In this document: in pieces, positions 21,777-32,585 of the stretch | Numbering within the stretch: the first letter of the stretch is position 1 | Layout: every line of letters begins with the position of its first letter | Origin: CAWBLP01 sp963789495 | Lineage (GTDB): Bacteria > Pseudomonadota > Alphaproteobacteria > Acetobacterales > Acetobacteraceae | Direction of reading: 5' to 3' | Assembly: GCA_963789495.1 (NCBI GenBank) | Contig: CAWBLP010000033.1 | Coordinates: 242,497 to 306,496 of the forward strand | DNA length: 64,000 nucleotides | Translations under genes and position numbers: made by a program | Notes under the pieces: model-generated | The model's database searches: none | What the model was told of the DNA's origin: nothing | Seen by the model: only the letters and a program-made list of their open reading frames with translations

Positions 21777-23319
21777 TCAGATCAGCAGTTCGATCAGGAA
21801 CGGGCCGGAGCGCTTCAGCGAATGAGCCAGCAGATCCGCAAAACCCTCCGCGGTATCGGTGCGCGCACCCTCCACCCCCATCGACTGCGCCAGTTTCGGC
21901 CAGTCGATGTCGGGATTGCCCAGATCCATCATATCGAGCGCGGTGCGGCCTGGATTGGCGCCGACATTGGCCAGTTCACCCAGCAGGATCTGATATTTGC
22001 GGTTGGACAGCAGCACCGTGGTGACGTCCAGCTTCTCGCGCGCCTGGGTCCATAGCGCCTGCACGGTGTACATCGCCGACCCGTCCGCCTGCAGGTTGAT
22101 CACCCGCCGGCCGGGCGCGCCGATCGCGGCCCCGGTCGCCATTGGCGGGCCGCCGCCGATCGCGCCGCCGGTCACGTTCAGCCAGTCATGCGGCGGCGCG
22201 GCCTGGGTCAGCGGAAAGAAGCCGCGCCCGAAGCTCACGGATTCGTCGGCGATCACCGCGTGTTCCGGCATCAGCGCGCCGAGCGTGGCGGCAACGGCCT
22301 CGGAGGTGAGTGCGCCGCGGCCGGGCTCGGGACGGGCGCCATTGTCCGGGCTGGCAGCCTTCGGCGCGCCGATCATGTCCACCAGCCGGGCGAGCGCCTC
22401 GACGATGTCCTGCTCGGGACGCGCCAGCACATGCAGGTCGGCATCGGCGGGCACCGCGCTCTGCACCTTGCCGGGATAGGCGAAGAAGGTCACCGGCTTC
22501 TTCGCGCCGGCCAGGATCAACTGCTTGGTGCCGGCCATCGCCTTCACCGCCACGTCCACCACATAGGGCACGCGGTCCACCGGGATGCGCCCCTGGCCGC
22601 GCGCGGTGCGGGCGTTGGAGCCGGCGGCCATCAGCCGGCAGCCGGTATGCGCGGCGATGCGATGCGCGTAGTCCAGCCCCTGTTCCGACAGGCCGGGACC
22701 GCTGAGCAGCAGCACCACGCCGGCACCGCCTCGGCGCAGCACGGCGGCGGCTTCCTCCACCTGGTTCGGCGAGGCGGTGGGAACCGTCGGTACCGGGCAG
22801 CGCGTCCGCCACCATGCCGCCCTCGTCCCACGAGGTGTCGGAGGGCAGGATCAGCGTGGCGATCTGGCCGGGCGAAGTGCGGGCCATCTGCACCGCGACC
22901 GCGGCATCGGCGCCGACGGTCGCGGAGGAGGTGGCGGTGCGCACCCAGGCGGAGACGCCGCGCGCCCAGCCCTCGGTATCCGCGGTGAGCGGCGCGTCGA
23001 GCGGGCGGTGGTAGGTGGCCTGGTCGCCGGGGATGTTGACGATCGGCGTGTTGGCGCGCCGCGCGTTGTGCAGGTTGGCCAGGCCGTTGGCCAGGCCGGG
23101 GCCGCAATGCAGCAGGGTCGCGGCGGGCTTGCCGGCCATGCGGGCGTAGCCGTCGGCGGCGCCGGTGACCACGCCCTCGAACAGGCCGAGCACGCAGCGC
23201 ATGCCGGGGATACGGTCGAGCGCGGCGACGAAGTGCATTTCCGACGTGCCGGGGTTGGAGAAGCAGACGTTCACGCCGCTTTTCAGCAGCGTGTGGACCA
23301 GGCTTTCGGCGCCGTTCAT
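21777..23319 (-). pseudogene. Thiamine diphosphate enzyme of the acetolactate synthase / benzoylformate decarboxylase type, one frameshift
   Basis: About 514 residues. N-terminal part from ATG 23319: MNGAESLVHTLLKSGVNVCF, with the cofactor-activating Glu in GLFEGVVTGAADGYARMAG. C-terminal part: PPHDWLNVTGGAIGGGPPMA, the cofactor-binding QADGSAMYTVQALWTQAREK and LSNRKYQILLGEL, ending FLIELLI. The frame changes once near 22785-22795, and the total length (1543 bases) is one base over a multiple of three. The enzyme would decarboxylate or ligate 2-oxo acids in the cytosol; the exact substrate is not clear. It stands alone and has no small regulatory subunit gene beside it, so it is probably not the biosynthetic IlvB. 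Confidence 0.82.
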
Positions 23320-24344
23320 GACGTGGTGTCTCCGCGCGGTGGGATTTCCGCCAAACTGCGCGAGGCAGGCGCGGGAGGCAACTTGGATGAGGATCCACCG
23401 CGTCCTGGCTCAGGAGCGGTGCGGCTCGGGGCTGTGGTGACCGTTCGGCGTCTGCGCCGCGCTCTTGGCGGGAGATTAGGCTTAGATTCCTTGCAATCCT
23501 CGTATGTTCCTTTTATGTTCCGCGCTTCCTCTGCGCGAACGGACCGCCCCGATGACCCAGCAGCCCACGACCGCGTCCCATACCAGCCAGCTCGACCCCG
23601 TCACCCTAACCACCCTGCTCCGCGCCACGCTCGACACGATCCCCCAGCATCCCGACGCCACGCCGGAGGAGATCGCCACCAACCGCCAGGCCGCGATGAT
23701 CGCCATTGCCGCCCTCGACCCACGCGACCCGATGGAGGCGATGCTCGCCGCCCGCTACGTCGCCGCCCATCACGCGGTGATGGACGCGTTCCGCGGCGCC
23801 GCGCAGCCCAACCTGCCGCCCAATTTATACCAACCGCCCTAGATACTGACCGTTGCCCAATCGCGATCTCCGATGGACTGGATGCGGTGGGGATCGCCGA
23901 CGAACCAGTTCCAGGCATCGGCGCAGGCGCTGAGGATTGCCTCATAGCTATCCCAGACCGCGGCGGAGAGCTTGTTGCCGCGGAGGTATTGCCAGACATT
24001 CTCCATCGGGTTCAATTCCGGCGCGTAGGGCGGCAGATGCAGCGGCACGATGTTGCCTGGCAGAATGAGTTCGCCGCCGGTCTGATGCCATCCAGCGCCA
24101 TCGCAGATCAGCACGGCGATCGCACCGGGAGCGACCTGCTCGCTGATCTCGGCGAGATGGAGGTTCATGCATTCGGTGTTGGCGGCCGGTGTGATGACCG
24201 CCGCGCCGACCGCGCGGGCCGGGCAGATCGCGCCGAACAGGTAGGCGGTGTCGTGGCGGTTATCACGCACCATCGGCGGGCGGGAGCCTATCGGCGCCCA
24301 GACATAGCTGAGCGAGCCCTTCTGTCCGACCCTGGCTTCGTCCT

Positions 24345-25848
24345 TACATGAGGGTTCGCTTGTCAATGGTTTCTGGGATGGCACCTCCTGTTTCACGCTC
24401 ATCGTGGTGAGGCACGCTTGGGCCCGGGGCGGTCCTGTATCGCAGCGACTGCTGCGTCACCTTACATGCGGTCGGGGCCGTAGAGGCGCCCGCACCATAA
24501 TGCCTCTTGCACGAGGCTTTGCCCCAGTGAGACGCGACCCACCTGAAACGCGGTAGCGCGGAGCTACCAAAGAAGAAGACGGTCGCGCTCCCCGTATCGC
24601 CGCTGACGGCTCCTCGCCTGCGGCAATCTGGTTGATTATGCTGTGACTGCGGTCTCTGCGCTGAGCGTGCTGCCGTCGGGCACCACCCCGGTCTCCACGT
24701 AGCGCCACAGGGCGATCAGAAGCTTCCTTGCCATCGCCACAATCGCGATCCGCCGCGTGCGCCCCTTCAGTGTGCCGACGCGCTCGCGGAACCACGTGGC
24801 CAGCGCGCTATCGGGCTGATAGCGCAACCACAACCAAGCAAGCTGGATCATAGTCGTGCGTGCCCGAGGATTGCCTGCCCGGCTGATGTTCCGGTCGCGA
24901 TCCATCCCGCCGCTCTGGTAGGGCATCGGTGTGATGCCGACATAGCTGGCGAGCTGACGGCGGTTGGCGAAAGAACGGTAGAACACCTCGCGGACCAACA
25001 CGGCTGCGAAGTTTTCGCCAACACCGCGGATCCTCTGTAGAGCGATGATCTTGCTAACCACCGTGTCGGCCGCCTCTGTTTCTTCCAGAATTTTGGCACG
25101 GTCAGCCTCCAGTTCGCGAATCAACTCCAATACCAGGGTGAGCCGCCGGCGGAGCCGATCAAGCTCGATCCGCAACAACTGCGGAAGAGCACGTCCATCA
25201 CCCGTTCGCAGCTCTGCTACGTCGCGCTCCCAAGAGCGCAGTGACGGCCTTCCCCGGATACCCTGCGTGAACAGCAGCGCTTCGATCCTGTTCTCGATGC
25301 GCAGCTTGTCTTGCACGAGGTGTTCGCGCTCGCGGTGAGGACGCTTGGCGTCCTCCTCGTCCGGCGAGGGTACGCGCACCATGCTGCACACCTGGCGATC
25401 GCCGCCCAGCCAGGCGGCAAGCACGCGAAGCATGCCCTCGGCATCGAGCCGGTCAGTCTTGGCCCGCCGGGCACGGCGGTTCACCAGAATGCTGGTCGGC
25501 TCGAGCACGTAGGCGACGACGCCATGTGCCGTCAGCAGTCGATGCAGCCAGAACCCATCCCGTCCTGCTTCGAAACAGCACGCCACATCCGCGGGGCCGC
25601 CCAGCTTGGCTGAGGCGCGCGACCGAACCTCAGCGATGACCCTGAGCAGCGCGGCCGTGTCGCCGCCCTCCAGGCGATGCAGCCGCAACTTCTCAGTATT
25701 TGGCAGGCGTGCAGCAACAAGCCACGAAGCAACGCTGAGTTCGATCGAGACGTATACGATGTTTTCGGACGGCATGGCAGGCTCCCTGGTTTATTGCGGA
25801 CCCTACCAGTGTTGCCAAGCAGCCGGGGCGATGTCCTGCCTCATAGCA
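24345..25848 (-). mobile_element. IS110-family element
   Basis: About 1504 bp, borders deduced from the interrupted IS630 frame: CT is present at both junctions (24343-24344 and 25849-25850), so the exact ends are uncertain by two bases. No terminal inverted repeats, as expected of IS110. One transposase gene, about 73 bp of noncoding sequence upstream of it and about 290 bp downstream. Confidence 0.86.
24636..25775 (-). CDS. IS110-family DEDD transposase/recombinase
   Basis: 379 residues. RuvC-like N-terminal domain: NIVYVSIELSVASWLVAARL, CCFEAGRDGFWLHRLLTAHG and RRAKTDRLDAEGMLRVLAAW hold the acidic residues (first one is Glu where many IS110 enzymes have Asp; I recall this as a known subgroup). 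C-terminal Tnp20 domain: RIRGVGENFAAVLVREVFYR, YVGITPMPYQSGGMDRDRNI with the Ser-containing SRAGNPRARTTM, and QLAWLWLRYQ. IS110 enzymes are guided by an RNA from the element's own noncoding end. Complete and probably active. Confidence 0.93.
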   Translation of the reverse strand: MPSENIVYVSIELSVASWLVAARLPNTEKLRLHRLEGGDTAALLRVIAEVRSRASAKLGGPADVACCFEAGRDGFWLHRLLTAHGVVAYVLEPTSILVNRRARRAKTDRLDAEGMLRVLAAWLGGDRQVCSMVRVPSPDEEDAKRPHREREHLVQDKLRIENRIEALLFTQGIRGRPSLRSWERDVAELRTGDGRALPQLLRIELDRLRRRLTLVLELIRELEADRAKILEETEAADTVVSKIIALQRIRGVGENFAAVLVREVFYRSFANRRQLASYVGITPMPYQSGGMDRDRNISRAGNPRARTTMIQLAWLWLRYQPDSALATWFRERVGTLKGRTRRIAIVAMARKLLIALWRYVETGVVPDGSTLSAETAVTA

Positions 25849-26951
25849 TCTGGAACCACAGCTCAACGGGCGTCCCGGACCATGTGGCATGCAAGGCTTG
25901 CTTCAGGCTGGTACTGAAGTTTTTTTAAAAGCCTGCTGCGCCGCGACATCCTTCTTCGGGTGATACGGACGCGGCTGCAGCCGGGTCAGCTTCAGCTTGC
26001 GCAGCCACTTGCCGATCGTGCGGTCCGGTACCGTGACTGCGAAGCGCCGTGCCACTTCCGCACGCAGATCAACGCAACGCCAACGGACCACCTTGTGAAC
26101 CTGCGGATCGGGGCCGTTGACCACCAGCTCCCGCAGCTCGGCCATCTGCCCCGGGGTCAATTTAGCCGCGGCGCCCGGCGCCTTGCGCGACACCAAACCG
26201 TCGACGCCGCTGACGTTGTATCGATGGACCCAATCGCGCAGTGTTTGCCGATCCATGCCGGATTGGCGTGCCGCATCAAGCCGTGTGGCGCCATCCAGCA
26301 CCATGGCAATAGCCAGCAAACGCCGCGCCCGCGCTGCATCGGAGGTTCCCGCTGCGATCGACCGCAGCTCCGCCGAGCTGTGCTCCTCGCGGGTGATCGC
26401 AACTGCCGCACTCATACCGCTCTCCTGTTCAGGGAATCGTCAACCCTGGCAGAGCGAATCGTACTTTCACCAGGTTGGGAATCGGGCGTAAGTCGGACTC
26501 AGCGGCGGTTGGTATTACAACTGCGTTTCCAGGGCAAGGCGATCGCCCTGTCCCGCCTGATGGACAGCGCCATGAAGGAGCTGTCCCGGTTGCAGGCCCG
26601 CGCCACCGTCCGTTCCGCGGCGCTCCCCGGGCCAATCCCCGCCCCACGCCCGCAACGCGCCCCGGACGCGGTCCAGCCGACCGCGCCCACCCCGGCACAC
26701 GCTGCGGGGCGGCAGCAGCCCATGCACCGTGAGAACCCGGGGCCTCGCGCCACCGCAGCCCCGCTCCACCCAGCGGACCCGGCGCTGGACCGCATGATCG
26801 GCGGCATCGCCGCGCGCGCCGCCGCCGGCAGCCTCACCCGCGTCGCGTGACGGAGACACCCCATGCAGCCTGAAACTCCGCCGGTCGGGTTGGCCTGAAG
26901 ACCCGCATCGCTTGGGGTAGGACGCGGCAAGCATCGACACGTTGCACAGGC

Positions 26952-28418
26952 TCAGCCGAACGGCAGCAGCCGCCAGCCCAGTGTCTGGTCCGGCCGGGTC
27001 AGCACCTGCGCCAGCGGCGGCGCACCGACCTGCCCCTTCACCTCGATCGAGCGGAACCGCCGCGCCGCCACCTCGCCCGGCGCCAGCGGCGCATCGATGC
27101 CCGCCTTCCGCTTCAACGCCGCCAGAAACCCCTGCCCCTCCCCGATCTCCTCCCACACGCTCGGCAGGAACAGTCCCACCCGTCCCGCGCTTTCAATCAG
27201 CAGCCCATCCACACCCGGCCGCAGTTGCGCCAGCAGGTCCGCCTCGTCGGCGAAGCTCATCAGGGCCGGCGGCGTCAACACGGAGACCGACAGCGACAGT
27301 TCGGCCAGCTCATCGAAGCCGAGGCGAGGAAAGCGCCAGTCCAGGAACGCCGCATTGAAAGCGTGCTGTGCGACGTCCACGAACAGCGGCCGCGATGCGA
27401 TCGCGGACCCGACGCAACCACGCAGCGCGCCGCGCCGCCGCAAGGTGACGAAGGCGGCGCCCGGTGCCGCCAGCCGCGGAGCCAGCGCGCCATTGGCGAC
27501 GACCTGCGGCGCCTGGCCGGTGTTCAACCCGAACACGATCGCCTCGTGCGCCAGTTGCAGCAAAGTCGGCCCCACTGCCTCCACCGCCGCACGCTCATCG
27601 TCCGCTGCCACGGCGGTCGATGCCTCGTACAGCGCCCAGGCGCCATAGCCGACCACCCGGTCGCGCCCACCGGCGGTGTCGCCGGAATTGCGCAGGTCCA
27701 GCCGTTCGATCGTCATGGCGCGGCGGCGTGCGGTGGCCAGCAGGCCGCGCATCGGCACCACGCCACAGGCAAGCTGAGGAGCGAGCCCATCCGGGTCCAG
27801 CCGCTCGATCGCCGCGGCGGTGCGCGTGTCGGTGTCCTGGCAGGCGGCATAGTCGAGGTAATGCGACAGGTCGGTGGACACCACGATCAGCGTTTCCGGC
27901 CCGCCCCACAGCGCGTCCAGCGCGGCGGCCACCACCGCTTGCGGCGCGTCGCCGGCGACGATCGGGAACAGCCGGAACGCCCCCAGCACGTGCTGCAGGA
28001 ACGGGACATGCACCTCCAGCGCGTGCTCGCGCGCATAGGCGGCGTCCAGCGTGTCCACCATCGGCAACTCGCGCAGGCGGGCAATCGCATCGCTGTCCAG
28101 CGGCACCGTGCCGGACGGCATGGCCCAGGCGCTGGCGGTATCGACGGCCAGTCCCTGGAACCCCACATGATGGGATGGGCCAATCAGCACGACGCGCTCG
28201 ATGGTGCCGCGGGCAGCCGCCAGGCGCGCATAGGCGCGGGCGGCGACCGGGCCGGAATAGACGTAGCCGGCATGCGGACCGATGATCGCCTTGGGGGTCG
28301 CGGCGGCGGGCGGTGCGTTGCCGGCCTCGGCCAGGAAGCCGGCGATCTGGCGCCGCAGGGTATCGGGTTCAGCCGGGTAGAAGGTGCCGGCGACGGCGGG
28401 CAAGCGGATGGCTGACAC
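26952..28418 (-). CDS. MEMO1-AMMECR1 fusion (AmmeMemoRadiSam proteins B and A)
   Basis: 488 residues. Residues ~1-270 are a MEMO domain, related to extradiol dioxygenases: AVAGTFYPAEPDTLRRQIAG, GPHAGYVYSGPVAARAYARL, IGPSHHVGFQG, HALEVHVPFLQHVLG, STDLSHYLDYA and ACGVVPMRGLL. Two His and the Cys match the metal ligands reported for human MEMO1. Residues ~285-488 are AMMECR1: RRRGALRGCVGSAIASRPLF, LSLSVSVLTPP and GLFLPSVWEEIGEGQGFLAA. The fusion is intact and divergent, by 94 bp, from the radical SAM partner. The three proteins are predicted to act together on an unknown substrate in the cytosol. Confidence 0.95.
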   Translation of the reverse strand: MSAIRLPAVAGTFYPAEPDTLRRQIAGFLAEAGNAPPAAATPKAIIGPHAGYVYSGPVAARAYARLAAARGTIERVVLIGPSHHVGFQGLAVDTASAWAMPSGTVPLDSDAIARLRELPMVDTLDAAYAREHALEVHVPFLQHVLGAFRLFPIVAGDAPQAVVAAALDALWGGPETLIVVSTDLSHYLDYAACQDTDTRTAAAIERLDPDGLAPQLACGVVPMRGLLATARRRAMTIERLDLRNSGDTAGGRDRVVGYGAWALYEASTAVAADDERAAVEAVGPTLLQLAHEAIVFGLNTGQAPQVVANGALAPRLAAPGAAFVTLRRRGALRGCVGSAIASRPLFVDVAQHAFNAAFLDWRFPRLGFDELAELSLSVSVLTPPALMSFADEADLLAQLRPGVDGLLIESAGRVGLFLPSVWEEIGEGQGFLAALKRKAGIDAPLAPGEVAARRFRSIEVKGQVGAPPLAQVLTRPDQTLGWRLLPFG

Positions 28419-28512
28419 GGGCGCAAACCTTCGGCGGGATGCGGCGGATGGGCCGGACGCAGACCATCACATAGGACCGCCGCGGCCCGCTTTGCAGATC
28501 GGAGGCACAGGC

Positions 28513-29601
<1,089 letters not shown>

Positions 29602-29693
29602 CCCGTGGTTGCCCAGATGCAACGCACTTGGCAGGCGGGACCGGTTGGGGCGATCCTGCCGGCGAACCAGTCAATGGACTCGGGGCAAACAGG

Positions 29694-30776
29694 ATGAGGA
29701 TCGGAGCCGCATTGGGCGTGCTGCTCGCGGTGTGCGCCGCTGCCACGCCGGTATCCGCCGTGCCGCCCTGCACGCCCGTGGCGCTGAATGCGCTGCTGGT
29801 GCCGGCGCTGACAGTCACCTCGGCAACCGCAGTCGGTGCCACTGTCGATCAGCCGGCCCTGTGCGTCGTGCAGGGGCGCGTCGCGGCCACCGTGTCCGCC
29901 GCGCCGGCACCCGCCACGCGGTTCACCCTGTGGTTGCCGGACATCTGGCGGCAGCGCTTCCTGTTCCTCGAACCGTCCGGATCGCCGGCGTCACCGGCCG
30001 ATCCGGCCCGCGCGGTGGGCAACGGCTATGCCACGGCGACAGCAGATGGGTCGGACGACCCCGACAGCGCCGATCCCCGCCCTGCCGCGCCATTCCAACC
30101 GGCCATCCATGCCGTCAGCGTGGCGGCGAAGGCGTTCACCCGGTCGTACTACGCAGCGCCGATCGGCCACGCCTATCTCCAGGCCTGCCCGGCCGCTGAA
30201 CCGGTCGCATTGACGGAGGCGGCGCGTCACCCCACCGACTATGACGGCGTGATCGCCGACCCCTCCGCCGAAGCCGGGACACCGGATCCCGCCGACCTGC
30301 AGGCGTTCATCGAACAGGGGCGCAAGCTGATCCTCTATCACGACGCGGTCGGATCGCCGGTGCCGTCCGAGCGCTCGGTGAGCCTGTACCGGGCCCTGTC
30401 AGGCCGGACGCAGGGCGAACGGGCCGACAGCGTCAGGCTGTTCATGGCACCCCACGCCGATCCGTGCGGCGGCGCGACGGAAGGGTGGTTCGACGCCATG
30501 GCGGCCCTGGTCGACTGGGTCGAGCGGGGGCAGGTGCCCGAAATCATCCCGGCACAGGCCCCAGCCGGCGCTCATGGCGTGCCACTGTGCCCATACCCGA
30601 AGGAGCCGCGCAGCGCTGCCGGTGGTGCGACCTCCGACCCGACAACCTGGCGGTGCGAGGTCGCGGCTCCGGCTGTGGAGCCCGTGGCGGCGGCGCGGCG
30701 TCCGACGGGCCACGGGCACACCCACGCCGGCCGGCGCTCGGCAAAACCTGCTCGCGTCTCGCTGGCGCACCCATGA
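29694..30776 (+). CDS. Degenerate tannase/feruloyl-esterase-like secreted protein
   Basis: 360 residues from ATG 29694 with a signal peptide ending TPVSAVPP. Family traces: RFTLWLPDIWRQRFLFLEPS, the HPTDYDGVIADPSAE region, GRKLILYHDAVGSPVPSERS and the C-terminal GVPLCPYPKEPRSA. In active tannases a GCSTGGRQ-type nucleophile elbow precedes the (F/Y)DGI(V)AG stretch; here it is replaced by IGHAYLQACPAAEP, and the large lid insert is missing. It is probably catalytically inactive or has another role. It follows amrS by 92 bp on the same strand. Confidence 0.72.
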   Translation: MRIGAALGVLLAVCAAATPVSAVPPCTPVALNALLVPALTVTSATAVGATVDQPALCVVQGRVAATVSAAPAPATRFTLWLPDIWRQRFLFLEPSGSPASPADPARAVGNGYATATADGSDDPDSADPRPAAPFQPAIHAVSVAAKAFTRSYYAAPIGHAYLQACPAAEPVALTEAARHPTDYDGVIADPSAEAGTPDPADLQAFIEQGRKLILYHDAVGSPVPSERSVSLYRALSGRTQGERADSVRLFMAPHADPCGGATEGWFDAMAALVDWVERGQVPEIIPAQAPAGAHGVPLCPYPKEPRSAAGGATSDPTTWRCEVAAPAVEPVAAARRPTGHGHTHAGRRSAKPARVSLAHP

Positions 30777-30843
30777 CACACCGGCGCCTGCCGGCGGGAT
30801 GCCCGCCTGGTTCGCGAGGGATTGGGACGTCTGCCGTGGGCGG

Positions 30844-30859
30844 CCACAATATGTTGTCT
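30844..30859 (+). promoter_or_regulatory. NrdR-box-like site upstream of nrdB
   Basis: CCACAATATGTTGTCT matches the ACACWATATATWGTGT-type NrdR consensus over the core ACAATATGTTGT with few mismatches, about 80 bp before the nrdB start. NrdR normally binds two such boxes; I see only this one, so the call is tentative. Confidence 0.5.
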
Positions 30860-30939
30860 TTGCCGGCCAGCCGGCTGGAGAATCGCGGAGCCGGTGCTAC
30901 CTTCCCGGACAGCGCATGAAAGCACGGAGGAAGCACCCT

Positions 30940-31969
30940 ATGGACGGAACGGCCCACGCCGCCGACGAGCATCCGGTCAGGTTCGACCTGCTGACCGAGA
31001 ACCCGGTGTACAAGCCGTTCCGCTATCCCTGGGCCTACGAGGCCTGGCTGATCCAGCAGCGGGTCCACTGGCTGCCCGAGGAGGTGCCGCTGGCGGATGA
31101 CGTCAAGGACTGGCATCGCAACCTGACCGACGCCGAACGTGGCCTGCTGACGCAGATCTTCCGCTTCTTCACCCAGGCCGATGTCGAGGTGAACAACTGC
31201 TACATGAAGCACTATTCGCGGGTATTCAAACCCACCGAGGTGCTGATGATGCTGTCGGCGTTCTCCAATATCGAGACGGTGCATATCGCGGCCTACAGCC
31301 ATCTGCTGGATACGATCGGCATGCCGGAAATCGGAGTACCAGGCATTCCTGAAGTACAAGGAGATGAAGGACAAATACGACTACATGCAGGGATTCTCGG
31401 TCAACTCGAAATATGACATTGCCAAGACGCTGGCGGCTTTTGGCGCCTTCACGGAAGGGCTGCAGCTATTTGCCTCCTTCGCGATTCTGCTGAACTTCCC
31501 GCGCTTCGGCAAGATGAAGGGCATGGGCCAGATCATCTCCTGGTCGGTGCGCGACGAGACGCTGCACTGCAACTCGATCATCCGGCTGTTCCGCACCTTC
31601 GTGCAGGAAAACCAGGAAATCTGGACCGAGGAGCTGAAACGCGACATCTACCTGACCTGCGCAACCATCGTGGATCACGAAGATGCCTTCATCGATCTCG
31701 CCTTCGAGCAAGGCGCGGTCACCGGCCTCACTGCCGAGGAAGTGAAGCAGTATATCCGCTACGTTGCCGATCGTCGTCTTGTGCAGCTCGGCCTCAACGC
31801 GTTGTATCACGTGACCAAAATCCCGCTGCCCTGGCTGGATGAAATGCTGAATGCGGTAGAGCACACGAATTTCTTCGAGAATCGAGCTACCGAATACAGC
31901 AAGGCCTCGACCACCGGATCGTGGGAGGAAGCATTCGCCGATCCGGCCGCCGATCCGCTGGTCGCTTAG
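30940..31969 (+). pseudogene. nrdB: Ribonucleotide reductase class I beta subunit, one frameshift
   Basis: From ATG 30940 (MDGTAHAADEHPVRFDLLTE) after a CGGAGGAAG ribosome site. It would hold the diiron-tyrosyl centre for deoxyribonucleotide synthesis: LTDAERGLLTQIFRFFTQAD, NIETVHIAAYSHLLDTIGMP, EGLQLFASFAILLNF and WSVRDETLHCNSIIRLF are the ligand-bearing helices. The frame breaks at about 31331-31334: an extra base turns the expected EYQAFLKYKEMKD into GVPGIPEVQG, and the second frame then runs cleanly from MKDKYDYMQGF to the stop. The gene length (1030) is one over a multiple of three. The alpha subunit gene is not in the window. As this enzyme is normally essential, an assembly error is the simplest explanation. 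Confidence 0.9.
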
Positions 31970-32267
31970 TTGCAGGCCAATGGCTCGGAATGTCCAAAAT
32001 TCAGAGATATCTTCCTAGAATCGGAACGAACCCCCTATTGCTCCCGAGGGTTTTCAGGTATTGGAACGTCGCGCAAAGCGTGACGAGCAAAAAATTCGAC
32101 TCATTTGCGAAAGTAACGGAAATATTGCGGAGTTATCACGTGCGGGCTCCATTGGCCAAACCATATTCAATGCTGGCGGACTGCCTGTGAGCGGTGAGCC
32201 CGTAGATAAGGATCAAGAGCCCTCCGCAACGGAGGCAGGGACGCCGGCAGAATTGGGATCGAACCAA

Positions 32268-32585
32268 ATGGCAGCGATGACATTGGAAACGTCGGGAATT
32301 GCGACTGCTGCGGTGGGCCAGGGCGAAGACGAAGTCGCCCGGGAATCGCACGGTCCCAGCGGGACGCCGCGCTATAGTCGTCGGCTCTCGGATAAGATCC
32401 TGATCGCCTTCCATCACGCCTGCGACCAGGGCGATTTCGAGGTTTCCGAACAGCTGCTGCATGTGCTGGAGATGATGCTGACGCGACGTCCGCTGACCCC
32501 GGATGGCACGCGGCGCCGCAACATGGAAAGCCTCGTGGCGGCCCATGAGCGGCTATGGCACCTGCGCCATCCCGACAGCGACTGA
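32268..32585 (+). CDS. Conserved helical protein, unknown
   Basis: 105 residues from ATG 32268; the same frame opens back to a TTG at 32061 and a GTG at 32187, so the start is uncertain. The conserved part is YSRRLSDKILIAFHHACDQG, SEQLLHVLEMMLTRR and RRRNMESLVAAHERLWHLRH, a helical pair that I recall as widespread in Rhodospirillales beside ribonucleotide reductase or methyltransferase genes. No membrane segment or motif. Its last 33 bases overlap the 3' end of the convergent TrmN6-like gene. Confidence 0.75.
   Translation: MAAMTLETSGIATAAVGQGEDEVARESHGPSGTPRYSRRLSDKILIAFHHACDQGDFEVSEQLLHVLEMMLTRRPLTPDGTRRRNMESLVAAHERLWHLRHPDSD

Larger units (their letters stand above)
23839..26415 (-). pseudogene. 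IS630-family transposase interrupted by IS110
   Basis: N-terminal part (26415 down to 25850): HTH region LLAIAMVLDGATRLDAARQS and KLTPGQMAELRELVVNGPDP, then an A7 run at about 25923-25929 where a -1 slip continues as KKNFSTSLKQALHATW and VELWFQ. C-terminal part (24342 down to 23839): DEARVGQKGSLSYVWAPIGS, VLICDGAGWHQTG and LPPYAPELNPMENVWQYLRG, giving the DDE residues. The IS110 sits between WFQ and DEARVG, so the enzyme is dead in this copy. Confidence 0.9.
23828..26515 (-). mobile_element. IS630-family element carrying an inserted IS110
   Basis: Ends are inverted repeats TACCAACCGCC / GGCGGTTGGTA with a TA duplication at 23826-23827 and 26516-26517, as usual for IS630. Total 2688 bp; without the internal IS110 it is about 1.18 kb. 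TA duplication and restored host frame confirm the borders. Confidence 0.9.
23552..26850 (+). pseudogene. Conserved small protein split by nested IS630/IS110 insertion
   Basis: 5' part 23552-23827 starts MTQQPTTASHTSQLDPVTLT and continues PRDPMEAMLAARYVAAHHAV. 3' part 26518-26850 starts QLRFQGKAIALSRLMDSAMK and ends in a Pro/Ala-rich tail. Removing 23828-26515 and one TA copy rejoins them in frame (PPNLQLRFQGKA) as a 202-residue protein, mostly helical. I recall similar short proteins in related Acetobacteraceae but no function. The upstream TPP-enzyme gene is divergent. Confidence 0.82.
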
